DNA of 64,000 bases from Caballeronia sordidicola (GCF_001544455.2 NZ_FCOC02000026.1:1-64000), one strand, 5' to 3'; shown: positions 7,733 through 17,175, numbered from the stretch's first letter. The notes: generated from the letters alone by a model not told the origin. Program-made: numbers and translations.

Positions 7733-8986
7733 TCACGCGCGTGCCGAAACCGGTTTCTCCCGGGTATTGGGCAGCAGGATGGTCAGGACTCCGATCAGCG
7801 GCAGGAAAGAACAAACCTTATAGACATAGTCGATGCTCGTCGCGTCAGCCAGATGGCCAAGGACCGCCGCGCCAATCCCGCCCATGCCGAACGCAAAGCC
7901 AAAGAACAGGCCAGCGACCATGCCGACCTTGCCGGGAACCAGTTCCGTTGCATACACCAGGATGGCCGAGAAAGCCGACGCCAGGATCAGGCCGATCACA
8001 ACAGACAGCACGCCGGTCCAGAAGAGGTTGGCGAAGGGCAGCATCAGGGTGAAGGGCGCAACGCCCAGGATGGACACCCAGATCACGACCTTGCGGCCAA
8101 TCTTGTCGCCAACAGGACCGCCTACGATCGTGCCCACGGCGACTGCCGCAAGAAACCAGAAGAGATGGACCTGCGCCGTTTCCACGGGCAAATGGAATTT
8201 GCTGATCAGATAGAACGTGAAGTAGCTGCTGATGCTCGCGAGATAGAAGTACTTCGAAAACGTGAGCAGCATCAGGACCGTCATGGCGATCATCACCTTG
8301 TTGCGGGGCAAGGAAGACACGACCGTGCTGCTACGCGCTTTCTTCACTGCGGGATGCCGCTGATACCACCGTCCGATATTGAACAGCACAATAATGGCGA
8401 GCAGCGCCGCCGCCGAAAACCACGCAATGCTGCGTTGCCCGTGGGGCATGATGATCAATGCCGCCAGCAATGGTCCGAGCGAGCTACCCGCATTGCCGCC
8501 GACCTGAAACACGGATTGCGCGAGCCCGTGCCGGCCGCCCGACGCCATGCGCGCCACGCGCGACGATTCGGGGTGGAATATCGACGATCCGCAGCCAACG
8601 AGCGCCGCCGCGATCAGCAAGACCGGAAAGCTTCCCGCCATCGACATCAACAACAGGCCGCACAGCGTGAATCCCATGCCGATTGGCAAGGAATACGGTT
8701 TCGGATGTTTGTCGGTGTAGAGCCCGACGAGCGGTTGCAATAACGACGCCGTGATCTGATACGTCAGCGTGATCAGGCCGATCTGTCCGAACGAGAGAGA
8801 GAACTCGCTCTTGAACATCGGGTAAATGGCGAGGATCAGCGACTGGATCATGTCATTGAGTAAATGCGCAAAACTGATTGCGCCCAAAACCGAAAATACG
8901 GTGCGGGGCGCCGCCGCGATTGTCGGACTGGCGGAACCCAATGAGGGCGCCGCGCCGAGCGCGCTTTTATCGATACTCGTCTGCAT
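7733..8986 (-). CDS. fsr: MFS efflux pump, fosmidomycin-resistance type
   Basis: Inner-membrane major facilitator of 417 residues with about 12 hydrophobic spans. The conserved first-helix block of Fsr is present (SFAHLLNDMIQSLILAIYP), as are the loop-2-3 motif LYTDKHPKPY and the second-half repeat GPVGDKIGRK. Family members export fosmidomycin and related drugs using the proton gradient. The actual substrate here is unknown. It is transcribed alone, with about 120 bases to the toxin-antitoxin-like pair downstream and 309 bases to the divergent chemoreceptor gene. Confidence 0.85.
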   Translation of the reverse strand: MQTSIDKSALGAAPSLGSASPTIAAAPRTVFSVLGAISFAHLLNDMIQSLILAIYPMFKSEFSLSFGQIGLITLTYQITASLLQPLVGLYTDKHPKPYSLPIGMGFTLCGLLLMSMAGSFPVLLIAAALVGCGSSIFHPESSRVARMASGGRHGLAQSVFQVGGNAGSSLGPLLAALIIMPHGQRSIAWFSAAALLAIIVLFNIGRWYQRHPAVKKARSSTVVSSLPRNKVMIAMTVLMLLTFSKYFYLASISSYFTFYLISKFHLPVETAQVHLFWFLAAVAVGTIVGGPVGDKIGRKVVIWVSILGVAPFTLMLPFANLFWTGVLSVVIGLILASAFSAILVYATELVPGKVGMVAGLFFGFAFGMGGIGAAVLGHLADATSIDYVYKVCSFLPLIGVLTILLPNTREKPVSARA

Positions 8987-9193
8987 GGTGAAAGGCTGGG
9001 AGAAGTCTCGCGTTGCATTCGTTATCTACCTTGATGGCTGGTGGATAACCCGTTTTCGTGATTTTAAAGTGTCCTTTATGCATTGTCCGGCCAAGTTTTG
9101 TCGCGATCCGGACACCGAACCCCCTCGATCTGAGGGTTTTCCATGCATTTTGCTCATCAAACATCGTTTTGTAACAAATGCGGAAAACTTCCC

Positions 9194-9220
9194 TAAAGAA
9201 GCGCGGGTTCGCGCCGTAGA
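9194..9220 (+). promoter_or_regulatory. Sigma-28 (FliA)-like promoter of the chemoreceptor
   Basis: TAAAGAAG at 9194-9201, 11 bases, then GCCGTAGA at 9213-9220. The FliA consensus is TAAAGTTT-N11-GCCGATAA: five of eight and five of eight positions match, with exact spacing. It ends 75 bases before the chemoreceptor ATG. The rest of the 309-base gap 8987-9295 holds nothing else that I can assign beyond a weak 5-bp hairpin at 9122-9136. Confidence 0.6.
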
Positions 9221-9295
9221 CCATTGATGTACTCGCGCTCGCCGCTCAAAAGGCGTCGACCGCGCGATGCCAATCGACACTTGGGAATTCAATCG

Positions 9296-10915
9296 ATGAA
9301 ATTGTTCTCGCTGCGCGCAACCGCCGCTCGTTCTACTGTCAAAGCCGACGCGAAAGCGAGCCGCCGCTCGCTTTCCGTGAAGGCGTCGCTGCGGCTCGCT
9401 TTCGCGCTGGTGCTGATCGGCACGCTGGCGATCGGCGTGATTGCGCTCACGCAGATCAGCCGGCTCAACGGCTCGACTGACTCGATTTATCGTGAAGGGT
9501 ATGTGGCGAGCCGTGCCGCCGAGGAATTGCGCGCCGCCGTCCTGCGCGCGAGCCGCTCGCAGAAGATGCTGCTGACCGCGACGACGGCAAAGGAGCGCGA
9601 CGAACTCGGCGCGGACGTCGAACATGCATTGGCGGATATCAGCGGCGAGCAAAACCAGTTGCAGGGTTTCGCCGATCCGACGGGCGACCAGAAGAAGCTC
9701 GCAACCGCGGTGGGCGCGTGGAGCCACGACCTGCGCGCGTTCGTGAAACTCATGAAGGAGCAGCCGCTCGATCTGTCGCAGATGAACTGGCAGGTCGGCA
9801 TGCAGGACGTCTCGCTGCTGGTGGCAACGGGCAAGCTGGAGAAACTCGTCAACGTGCTGATCGCGCAGCGCGGGGCGGCGGCGAAAGCGACCATCGATAC
9901 GGCTTCGTCCATCTATCACGCGTCGTTCGTGATGGTCGCGGTGCTGACGCTGGCGCTGATCGTACTGGCTTTCTTCGTGAGCGAATGGGTCGTGCGGCGG
10001 CTGTCCAGGCAACTCGGCGGCGAACCCGTCTACGCCATGCAGATCGCAAGCCGCATCGCCGCGGGCGATCTGTCGAACCGCATCACCATCGCGAGACGCG
10101 ACAACACCAGCATGCTGTACGCGCTTTCCGGCATGCAGTCGGGTTTATCGACGACCGTTGGCGAAATCGCGGCCAGCGCGGAAGCGATTGCGTCGGCGTC
10201 GGGCGAAATCTCGCAAGGCAACGTGGACCTGTCGCAGCGCACCGAGCAGCAGGCCGTCGCGCTGGAGAAGACCGCGTCCAGCATGGAGCAGTTGACGTCC
10301 ACGGTGCGGCAGAACGCCGAGAACGCGAAGCAGGCGAGTTCGCTTGCGCACAACGCGTCGGAGATCGCGGAGAAAGGCGGCGAAGTCGTCGGCCGCGTGG
10401 TCGCGACCATGGAACAGATCAACGCCAGCGCGAAGAGCATTGGCGACATCATTGGCGTGATTGAAGGCATCGCGTTCCAGACGAATATTCTTGCGCTCAA
10501 TGCAGCCGTGGAAGCGGCGCGGGCGGGCGAAGAAGGGCGCGGTTTCGCCGTTGTAGCGGGCGAAGTGCGCAATCTCGCACAACGGTCGTCAGCGGCGGCG
10601 AAGGAGATCAAGGGCTTGATCCATACGTCGGTCTCGCGCGTCTCGGATGGCTCCACGTTCGCGCACGAAGCCGGCGCGACCATGGACGAAGTCGTCAGGG
10701 CCGTGAAGCGCGTGACGGACATCATGGGCGAGATATCGGCGGCGTCCGCCGAGCAAAGCAGCGGCATTGAAGAGATCAATCACGCCGTTACGCAAATGGA
10801 CGCCGGCACGCAGCAAAACGCCGCGCTGGTCGAGCAGGCCGCGGCCGCGGCGCAATCGCTCGACGATCAGGCACATGCACTGAAACAACTGGTCGGAAAG
10901 TTTCAGCTCAAGTGA
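9296..10915 (+). CDS. Methyl-accepting chemotaxis protein (Tar/Tsr type)
   Basis: Inner-membrane chemoreceptor of 539 residues. Order: short cytoplasmic N-terminus, membrane span about 30-52, four-helix periplasmic ligand domain to about 205, second span 211-231, HAMP region about 232-285, then a long coiled-coil signalling domain. The hairpin tip starts near residue 391 (GIAFQTNILALNAAVEAARA), the site that binds CheA and CheW. The tail lacks a CheR-binding NWETF-type pentapeptide. The in-frame upstream ATG at 9227 is rejected because a start there falls only a few bases after the putative FliA promoter. The ligand cannot be read from sequence. It probably belongs to the flagellar late-gene regulon. 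Confidence 0.9.
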   Translation: MKLFSLRATAARSTVKADAKASRRSLSVKASLRLAFALVLIGTLAIGVIALTQISRLNGSTDSIYREGYVASRAAEELRAAVLRASRSQKMLLTATTAKERDELGADVEHALADISGEQNQLQGFADPTGDQKKLATAVGAWSHDLRAFVKLMKEQPLDLSQMNWQVGMQDVSLLVATGKLEKLVNVLIAQRGAAAKATIDTASSIYHASFVMVAVLTLALIVLAFFVSEWVVRRLSRQLGGEPVYAMQIASRIAAGDLSNRITIARRDNTSMLYALSGMQSGLSTTVGEIAASAEAIASASGEISQGNVDLSQRTEQQAVALEKTASSMEQLTSTVRQNAENAKQASSLAHNASEIAEKGGEVVGRVVATMEQINASAKSIGDIIGVIEGIAFQTNILALNAAVEAARAGEEGRGFAVVAGEVRNLAQRSSAAAKEIKGLIHTSVSRVSDGSTFAHEAGATMDEVVRAVKRVTDIMGEISAASAEQSSGIEEINHAVTQMDAGTQQNAALVEQAAAAAQSLDDQAHALKQLVGKFQLK

Positions 10916-10933
10916 GGGTTTGCATCCATCGAA

Positions 10934-10969
10934 AGAACGCGGGCTTGCCTGAACGCACGCCTTCGTTCT
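10934..10969 (+). terminator. Possible terminator hairpin after the chemoreceptor gene
   Basis: AGAACG at 10934-10939 pairs with CGTTCT at 10964-10969, and GGC with GCC just inside, 18 bases after the chemoreceptor stop. There is no T run, so it is only a weak candidate. Confidence 0.3.
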
Positions 10970-11105
10970 AGAATTCGCGGCGGGCGCGGCAGGGCGCCCG
11001 GTCTCGCGAAAGTGAAAGCACCTGTCACGCGTTATCTCTCATCTGGATAAACCGCAACGTCGAACCTTTAGCCGCAGCGAGAACGGCGCATTAAGGAGAA
11101 ACGTC

Positions 11106-11555
11106 ATGTGGTCAACATCCTGTCCCCGCGCTGGTCTTTTTGAAATCACCAACACTGGATTCCTTCGGCGCCACGCGCGCCGGCTGCTTCGGCTCGCTCG
11201 CGCGGAGAGCACGAGCGCCGCGATGCCGGTCCTTCGGCGCCTGCTCGCCGCAGGCGTGATCCGCGATGAAACGCTGACGCAATTGCACGAGAACCGTGCG
11301 GGGATTCAGCTCAAGCATGTGTTGAACATGCTGGCCGTCGAACTCGGACATTTCGGCTGGGACGCTTGCAAAGCCGTGGTGGACACGCAGGCGCCGGCTG
11401 TCATCGACAGATACCGGTTCGATGCCGGCGCGTTCGGCGACTACGAGAAGGTCTGGTTCGCAAGCGCCGCCGAAGGACGTGCGTGGCAGCGCGAGCATGG
11501 CGGGTATATCGTGGAGTACGGCGATCAGGCGGTGGCGATTCTCTGGCGCGAGTGA
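11106..11555 (+). CDS. Hypothetical protein
   Basis: Protein of 149 residues, probably cytosolic, no membrane span. AGGAGA about nine bases before the ATG supports the start. The first half is basic and helical (HARRLLRLARAEST), and the second half has aromatic-rich YEKVWFASAAEGRAWQ and ends IVEYGDQAVAILWRE. No family is recognised. It stands alone between the chemoreceptor gene and the convergent HDOD gene, so a link to motility is possible only by position. Confidence 0.7.
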   Translation: MWSTSCPRAGLFEITNTGFLRRHARRLLRLARAESTSAAMPVLRRLLAAGVIRDETLTQLHENRAGIQLKHVLNMLAVELGHFGWDACKAVVDTQAPAVIDRYRFDAGAFGDYEKVWFASAAEGRAWQREHGGYIVEYGDQAVAILWRE

Positions 11556-11614
11556 GTGGTCAGGCTAAGGGAAAATCGGCGCGCTTCGTGGCAGTTCTGT
11601 CCTGAGCGCGCCGA

Positions 11615-13090
11615 CTAGATCAATTCCATTTCTTTCCAGTCGGCGTTACTAAAAAAACGGCTTAACTCACGCATTAGCTCGTTTAACGCCGCCATTTCCA
11701 TCGACGTGATTTTTCGCACCTGCTGCGCTTGCGTCCAGTCGCCGTAAAGCATCGCCACCGTCGATCCGTTTGCTTTCACCGGCAGCAGGACAAACGCGTG
11801 GGCGTCGCCGAAAGACGATTTGAACCAGCGCGGCAGACGTGCATCGATACGCGGGTCGCGCGCATTTTCGATGAAAATTCCCACTGGATTCGAGATCGCC
11901 AGATGGAAGACGTCCGGCTCGAAAGCGGCTGGAAAACTAAGCGATGGCAATAGCGATTCCACGCCAGGACCCATTCCGAGCCGCGCATGGAATTCTTCAT
12001 TGACCTGGCGCACGAACACCACCGTGCGCGAAAACGAAAGCCCCGCAAGCACGGCTTCGGCCGCGAGCGAAAGCACCGGAGCCAATGCGTTCCTGGAAGG
12101 CAGCGAGCGCAAGTCGTCAAGACTCGCCGCAATCCGTGCTTCCGCCGATAACCCCGCGCGCGCAATCGCGTCGGCATCCGCGCGCAGTTCGACAATCTCG
12201 CGCATCACGCCGTCGTTCGTGTCTTCGTTCGCGAGCGCAAGGCTCATTTCGGCGAGCGTGGCGGCGTCTGTCGCCAGCGCGCGGCTATAGCGGTTCGCAA
12301 TGTCGATCAGCGAATGCTCGCGATGAGACTCGTCGACATGTTGCGCCGTGAGTGCATCGGCGACTTCGGTGGAGTAGTTGGTGACCGCTTGCAGCCAGCG
12401 CACGTGGCGCGGCGTTTTTTCATCGATGGGCAGAAGCGGATCGCGCGTCAGCATTCCCGTGCGGATGGTCTCCGGCAAGCGCCAGCGGTCCGCTGCCTCG
12501 ATGCCGATTTCCTCGAACGTGACACCAAGGAGCGCGCTGCACGCGAGGTTGTCGCTGATCTTCTCGGCAGCAGCCTTGCGGCGCAACTGATCCCATTCGG
12601 TCTCGAGATAAAACGCCACCAGCAGCTTGCCGATCTGCCGCATCAGCGTACAGACCACCGCTTCCTCCGATGCCCGGAATTCGCTGCGCTCGGTCACTTG
12701 CCGCGCGACCGCGCCGGAGAGCAGCGTGCGGTTCAGTTCAAGCTTGGCGTCGATGCGGCGCGGCGCGCTGTGATGAAAATGGTCGACGAGCTTGAGCCCG
12801 ACCACGAGATGGCCGACCGCGTCCATGCCGAGGACCATCAGCGCCCGCGTGACGGTCGTGATGTTGCCGCCGAACGAGATGTACATCGCGGAATTGGCGA
12901 GCCTCAACACCTTCTGCGTCAGGCCGAAGTCGGACAGAACAACCTGGACGAGGGCGGTGAAGTCCAGGTCGTCGTCGCTCATCGCGGATACCGTGGTGCG
13001 CAAGGCCTGCGAGAGCATGGGGAAATCCCCGCGCTCGCTCATTCGCGCCCATAGTTTGTCCAGTAGTTCGGCTTTGGTATTGCTTGCCAT
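11615..13090 (-). CDS. HDOD domain protein with GAF-like C-terminus
   Basis: Cytosolic protein of 491 residues. Residues about 20-215 form an HDOD domain (FPMLSQALR, VVLSDFGLTQKVLRLANSAMY, LGMDAVGHLVVGL), an HD-fold signalling domain without the metal-binding HD pair. Residues about 300-480 look like a GAF sensor domain (AFVLLPVKANGSTVAMLYGDW). Such proteins occur beside cyclic-di-GMP and chemotaxis genes, but their biochemistry is poorly defined. A FliA-like promoter precedes it on the same strand at 13296-13269, putting it in the probable flagellar regulon with its neighbours. Confidence 0.85.
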   Translation of the reverse strand: MASNTKAELLDKLWARMSERGDFPMLSQALRTTVSAMSDDDLDFTALVQVVLSDFGLTQKVLRLANSAMYISFGGNITTVTRALMVLGMDAVGHLVVGLKLVDHFHHSAPRRIDAKLELNRTLLSGAVARQVTERSEFRASEEAVVCTLMRQIGKLLVAFYLETEWDQLRRKAAAEKISDNLACSALLGVTFEEIGIEAADRWRLPETIRTGMLTRDPLLPIDEKTPRHVRWLQAVTNYSTEVADALTAQHVDESHREHSLIDIANRYSRALATDAATLAEMSLALANEDTNDGVMREIVELRADADAIARAGLSAEARIAASLDDLRSLPSRNALAPVLSLAAEAVLAGLSFSRTVVFVRQVNEEFHARLGMGPGVESLLPSLSFPAAFEPDVFHLAISNPVGIFIENARDPRIDARLPRWFKSSFGDAHAFVLLPVKANGSTVAMLYGDWTQAQQVRKITSMEMAALNELMRELSRFFSNADWKEMELI

Positions 13091-13268
13091 GCGATTGGTT
13101 TAATGCCTTGCAGGTTCCAGTCCGGTTGGCTGAGCCAGATTGGGTTACGCGCGTAGCCGGTGATCAGGCCAGCGACGCGCCTTCAACTCAGCCGAAGTGT
13201 AATGCGCGGAAAAAAGCGAATGTAAGTCTCGTGCGTAAATCCCGTTTTAAATGCCGTCCATCAGTCGT

Positions 13269-13296
13269 TTAACGGCGTATTGGCACACAAGCTTTA
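13269..13296 (-). promoter_or_regulatory. Sigma-28 (FliA)-like promoter of the HDOD gene
   Basis: On the minus strand TAAAGCTT (13296-13289) is followed after 12 bases by GCCGTTAA (13276-13269). Each half matches the FliA consensus at seven of eight positions. The spacer is one base longer than the standard 11. It lies about 180 bases before the HDOD ATG. Confidence 0.55.
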
Positions 13297-13334
13297 CAGC
13301 AAACGCGCCACTTGCCACAGGACGTGACGGTATC

Positions 13335-15293
13335 TCATAAAGCAGCCTGGAGAAAGAGCGATTTGTCTTCAAAGCAACGCTTCAGTTCGGCGGCGGGAAG
13401 CGCCTTGCTGATCAGCCAGCCCTGTATTTGATCACATCCCATGTCAATCAGCAGATTACGCTGGGCTTGCGTTTCCACGCCTTCTGCAACCAGTTCCAGG
13501 CCGAGGGACTTGGCCAGTCCGACCACCGCCGTGACGATCGCCCGGTTATTGCGCGAAGTCAGCAGGTTTTCGATGAAGCTCCGGTCAATCTTGAGCTTCG
13601 AAAGCGGGAAACGCTGCAGGTAGGAGAGGCTTGAATAACCCGTGCCGAAATCATCGACGGCAAAGTGAATGCCGAGCGCCGCCAGCGTTTCCAGCAGCAG
13701 CGTGGCTTCTTCGGGATCGTGCATGAGGAGGCTTTCGGTGATCTCGAATACCAGCCGGTGCGGATCGAGTCCCGTCAGTTCGAGCGCATCCTTCACGTTT
13801 TGCGTAAAACGCTTGTCGCGAAATTGCTGCGGCGACACATTCACCGAGACGTAATCGAGAGCGATCCCGTCCTTGTCCCATTGCACCAGTTGCATGCAGG
13901 CCGCCTTGAGCACCCAGTTGCCGAGATAGTTGATCAGGCCGATCGATTCCGCGAGCGGGATAAAGGCAGCCGGCGGCACGAGGCCATGCACCGGATGTTG
14001 CCAGCGGATCAGGGCTTCCACGCCGACCACGCCGCCGTGACGGCTTTCGGTGATCGGCTGGAAATGCAGCGCGAATTCGCCGTTGCGCACGCCTTCGTAC
14101 AGATCGGCTTCCAGGTTCAGACGCTCGGCGTTGCGCGGATCGTTGTCGGGCGCGTGAAACACGACGATGTTGCCGCCGGAGCGCTTGGCCTGGGCCAGCG
14201 CATGATCGGCCATGCGCAACAGGTTGTTGCCGGTATGCTCGACGGCATCGGGGAAAATGGCTGCTCCAATGCTCGCCGACAAATGCGTGTGCTGTCCACG
14301 ATAAAGATACGGCTGCGCCACCGCGCTCAGCAGCCGCCGGCCAAGGTCTTCGGCCGCCGCAACTGCTTCGGCCGCCGTGCCGGCCGACAGCACCACGGCA
14401 AACTCGTCGCTCGCCACGCGCGCCACGCGCTCGCCCGCGCGTGCCGCATGCTGCAGACGGCGCGCGGTTTCGCGCAGCATGTCGTCGCCGGCGTCGTAGC
14501 CGAGTGCGCGGTTGATGCGCTGGAAATCATCGATATCCACGCGCAGCAGCGCCGCGTGGGTTTGCGTATGAACGGCTTCGGCCTGGGCTGCGTCGAGCGC
14601 TGCCTGAAGGGCAGTCAGGTTTTCCAGCCCGGTCAGCGGATCGTGATTGAGTGCATGCCGTAATGTGGCTTCGGTGTCGCGCCATCGCGACATCTCGAAT
14701 GCGGCGACCGCAAAGCCTGCGGTGCCGCGGCTGGGCGCGGGCGTCGACAGAACCCGCAGTTCCACGAAGATCGGCGTTGTCAGCGACTTCAGCAGATGCA
14801 GCGTTGCGATCTCGAGTCTGCCGCTTTGCCGGGCGCGGGCGACAAGCGCATCGAGTTCGTCGATTTCCTCCGACGGCACGAGTTCGTGCAGCGTCAGCGA
14901 GCTCAGATAGTCGTGGTGATAACCGAGGAACTCGACGCTTCTCTCCGACACATAGGTGACCCGCAGCGACGCGTCCACTTGCGCGAGAAAGTCGACGGCG
15001 CCGAGCGTGGCCTCAGCGGGAGCGTCCGACGCAACCGACGGCCGGGCTTGCTCGCCGCGCGTTGCAACGACCTGAGTGAGCCGCGCCGCGTTGTGCGGTG
15101 CGTGCGGGAGAGACTCCGGCAGTGTGTTGCGTGCGTCGAGCGGCGCTGCATCGACGGTGGCGAGTTTGGGATTGCAAATACCTTGCGTGGCTGCGACCAG
15201 CGTTGCGGCGATCCGGCGCACGGAGGCGCGGGTCTGGCCAGCGACGGCGAGCCATGCGTTAAAGCGCTGAGTGCGGATCCGTTTTACTTGCAT
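13335..15293 (-). CDS. PAS-GGDEF-EAL protein, probable cyclic-di-GMP phosphodiesterase
   Basis: Protein of 652 residues from the ATG at 15293; an in-frame ATG at 15374 is possible but adds a low-complexity tail. A PAS-like domain (LAQVDASLRVTYVSERSVEFLGY) leads to a GGDEF domain whose signature is ASDEF at 294-298, so the two glycines needed for cyclase activity are lost. The C-terminal EAL domain is intact: EAL at 426-428, then ITESLL, DDFGTGYSSLSYL and AEGVETQ. Family knowledge predicts that it hydrolyses cyclic-di-GMP and that the altered GGDEF may bind GTP as a regulator. No membrane span. A FliA-like promoter at 15485-15459 suggests co-expression with flagella. Confidence 0.88.
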   Translation of the reverse strand: MQVKRIRTQRFNAWLAVAGQTRASVRRIAATLVAATQGICNPKLATVDAAPLDARNTLPESLPHAPHNAARLTQVVATRGEQARPSVASDAPAEATLGAVDFLAQVDASLRVTYVSERSVEFLGYHHDYLSSLTLHELVPSEEIDELDALVARARQSGRLEIATLHLLKSLTTPIFVELRVLSTPAPSRGTAGFAVAAFEMSRWRDTEATLRHALNHDPLTGLENLTALQAALDAAQAEAVHTQTHAALLRVDIDDFQRINRALGYDAGDDMLRETARRLQHAARAGERVARVASDEFAVVLSAGTAAEAVAAAEDLGRRLLSAVAQPYLYRGQHTHLSASIGAAIFPDAVEHTGNNLLRMADHALAQAKRSGGNIVVFHAPDNDPRNAERLNLEADLYEGVRNGEFALHFQPITESRHGGVVGVEALIRWQHPVHGLVPPAAFIPLAESIGLINYLGNWVLKAACMQLVQWDKDGIALDYVSVNVSPQQFRDKRFTQNVKDALELTGLDPHRLVFEITESLLMHDPEEATLLLETLAALGIHFAVDDFGTGYSSLSYLQRFPLSKLKIDRSFIENLLTSRNNRAIVTAVVGLAKSLGLELVAEGVETQAQRNLLIDMGCDQIQGWLISKALPAAELKRCFEDKSLFLQAAL

Positions 15294-15458
15294 GTTGTTT
15301 GGGTTTGGCCTGTCAGGAACGCACGCACGGCATGTGAAAAGCGCGGCGCGCGTTGTCCGGCGAGCGCGCCGCATCGAAGTGCCGCAAGGATGACTGGCGA
15401 TGCTGACACAAGCCGCCAGACGTTCCAGCGGCCGCGAATCGGACGTGTTCTTTGCAAG

Positions 15459-15485
15459 TTAACGGTTAGGTCGCCAATTTCTTTA
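15459..15485 (-). promoter_or_regulatory. Sigma-28 (FliA)-like promoter of the GGDEF-EAL gene
   Basis: On the minus strand TAAAGAAA (15485-15478), 11 bases, then ACCGTTAA (15466-15459). Matches to the FliA consensus are five of eight and six of eight with exact spacing. It lies 166 bases before the ATG at 15293. The remaining 340 bases, 15486-15825, show no gene and no matching FliA site for the divergent EAL-HDOD gene. Confidence 0.55.
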
Positions 15486-15825
15486 GAAGAATGCCCGCGC
15501 GCCCGCAAGCCTTCACCCCGGCGGGTTTCACGCCATTTGTCGCTATCCCGATTTGCGGTAGAGTGCGGCTTGGACAGGTGTGAGTCAGCGGGTCGGATAC
15601 GCGCTCTTTCGAGCGATTTTTTTCACCGGCTCGAGCATCTTTCATCATTATTCACTGTCATTCAGTTGCTACCGTTCCATTTGCCGTACGCCATGACCGT
15701 GTCCCCAAGCCGATTGTCACAGCCGGAGCACAATCCCGGCACCGCCTGCCCCAGCACCGTGACGCGCCAGTTCGCGGCGCGCGCCCGAGGAGGCTTCGGA
15801 TGGCGCTGCGAGCGGGCGATGCCGG

Positions 15826-17175
15826 ATGAAGTTATCGGATCGTTCAATGCCGCCGGTTGATCACAATCCGCCGCAAGACAGCCCGCAAGGCGCCGCTGCA
15901 ACAGGCGACCCGGCCGGCTTGTCCGCGCTGCTGGAACCGGAAAGCGTGTATCTGGGCCGCCAGCCGATCATCGATCGCAAGGGCGCGCTGCATGCTTACG
16001 AACTGCTTTTTCGCGACAGCCCCGACAATCGCGCGCGCATTTTCGACGACGTCCAGGCCACCGCCCATGTGGTGGCCCGGACGGTGGGCGAGATCGGCCT
16101 GGCGGCGGTGCTGGGCGACCATCGCGGGTTCGTGAACATGAATCGCGACCTGTTGTTCGATGACATTGTCCATATCATGCCGCCCGAGCGCTTTGTGCTT
16201 GAAATCCTCGAAACCGTCACCTTCGATGCCGGGCTGTTCAAGCGCTGCGAGCAATTGCGCGAGGCAGGCTTTCAGTTCGCCCTCGACGACGTGGTTGCGT
16301 TGACCGAGTCGTTGCGCGAAGCGCTGCCTTACGTGGATTACGTCAAGGTCGATTTTCTCGCCGCCGATCGCGCGGGTATTCCGGAACTCGCGGCCACGCT
16401 CAAGCGTCTTGGCAAGACGTTGATTGCAGAAAAGATCGAGACCCATCAGGATTTCGATGAAGCCAGAAAGCTCGGTTTCGACCTGTTCCAGGGTTACTTC
16501 TTCGCGCGCCCGCAAGTGCTGGTCACGCGCCGTTCCAATCCTTCGCGCACCGCGCTGCTGCGCCTGCTCGGCGTGCTTTCCGGCGAACCCGGCATCGCGG
16601 AACTCGAAGCCGAACTGAAGCGCAATCCGAATGTGGTCGTCCAGTTGCTGCGCCTCGCCAACTCGAGTGCGTTCAAGCTGGCGCGGCCGGTTTCGTCGCT
16701 GCGCGAAGCGATCGTTGCGACCGGTACGCGGCAGATATCGCGCTGGACCCAGTTGCTGCTATACGCCGACGGCCGTCATTTGCCGTGGCGTTCGGACCCG
16801 CTCGTGCAGCTTGTCGGCACGCGGGCGCGGTTCATGGAGCTTGCGGCGCGCGCCTTGCGGCCATCGAAAGAAGAATTCGCCGATGCCGCTTTCATGACCG
16901 GCATATTTTCACTCGTGCATGTGGTGGTGGATTTGCCGCCTGTCGAGATCATGCAGTTATTGAAGCTGTCGAAAGAGATATGCGACGCAATCGTCGATGG
17001 CAGCGGCGCGCTCGGCGCGTTGTTGCGGATCGCGCAGGCAGCCGAGCGGGGCGATGCGCCCGAGCTGGATTCGAGTGTGGGCTCGGACGCGGAGTTCGGC
17101 GTGCTGACGCCGGCTGTGCTCGCCCAGTTGCAGTTCGAGGCCGCCACGTGGTTCAGCGCGCACCGGATGGAGTAA
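15826..17175 (+). CDS. Degenerate EAL plus HDOD signalling protein
   Basis: Cytosolic protein of 449 residues, YuxH-like. Residues about 40-250 are an EAL domain in which EALxR is replaced by YELLF and DDFG by LDDVV, and the catalytic AEGVE by AEKIE. It is therefore probably catalytically dead and may act as a cyclic-di-GMP sensor or by protein contact. Residues about 250-440 are an HDOD domain (LKRNPNVVVQLLRLANSSAFKL). ATG at 15847 is an alternative start; neither has a clear ribosome site. It is divergent from the GGDEF-EAL gene. The pairing with an active phosphodiesterase suggests a shared pathway. Confidence 0.85.
   Translation: MKLSDRSMPPVDHNPPQDSPQGAAATGDPAGLSALLEPESVYLGRQPIIDRKGALHAYELLFRDSPDNRARIFDDVQATAHVVARTVGEIGLAAVLGDHRGFVNMNRDLLFDDIVHIMPPERFVLEILETVTFDAGLFKRCEQLREAGFQFALDDVVALTESLREALPYVDYVKVDFLAADRAGIPELAATLKRLGKTLIAEKIETHQDFDEARKLGFDLFQGYFFARPQVLVTRRSNPSRTALLRLLGVLSGEPGIAELEAELKRNPNVVVQLLRLANSSAFKLARPVSSLREAIVATGTRQISRWTQLLLYADGRHLPWRSDPLVQLVGTRARFMELAARALRPSKEEFADAAFMTGIFSLVHVVVDLPPVEIMQLLKLSKEICDAIVDGSGALGALLRIAQAAERGDAPELDSSVGSDAEFGVLTPAVLAQLQFEAATWFSAHRME

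Noticed and set aside
9122..9140. Small hairpin with TTTT between fsr and the chemoreceptor gene
   Set aside because: Only a 5-bp stem, and no gene ends upstream of it on that strand.
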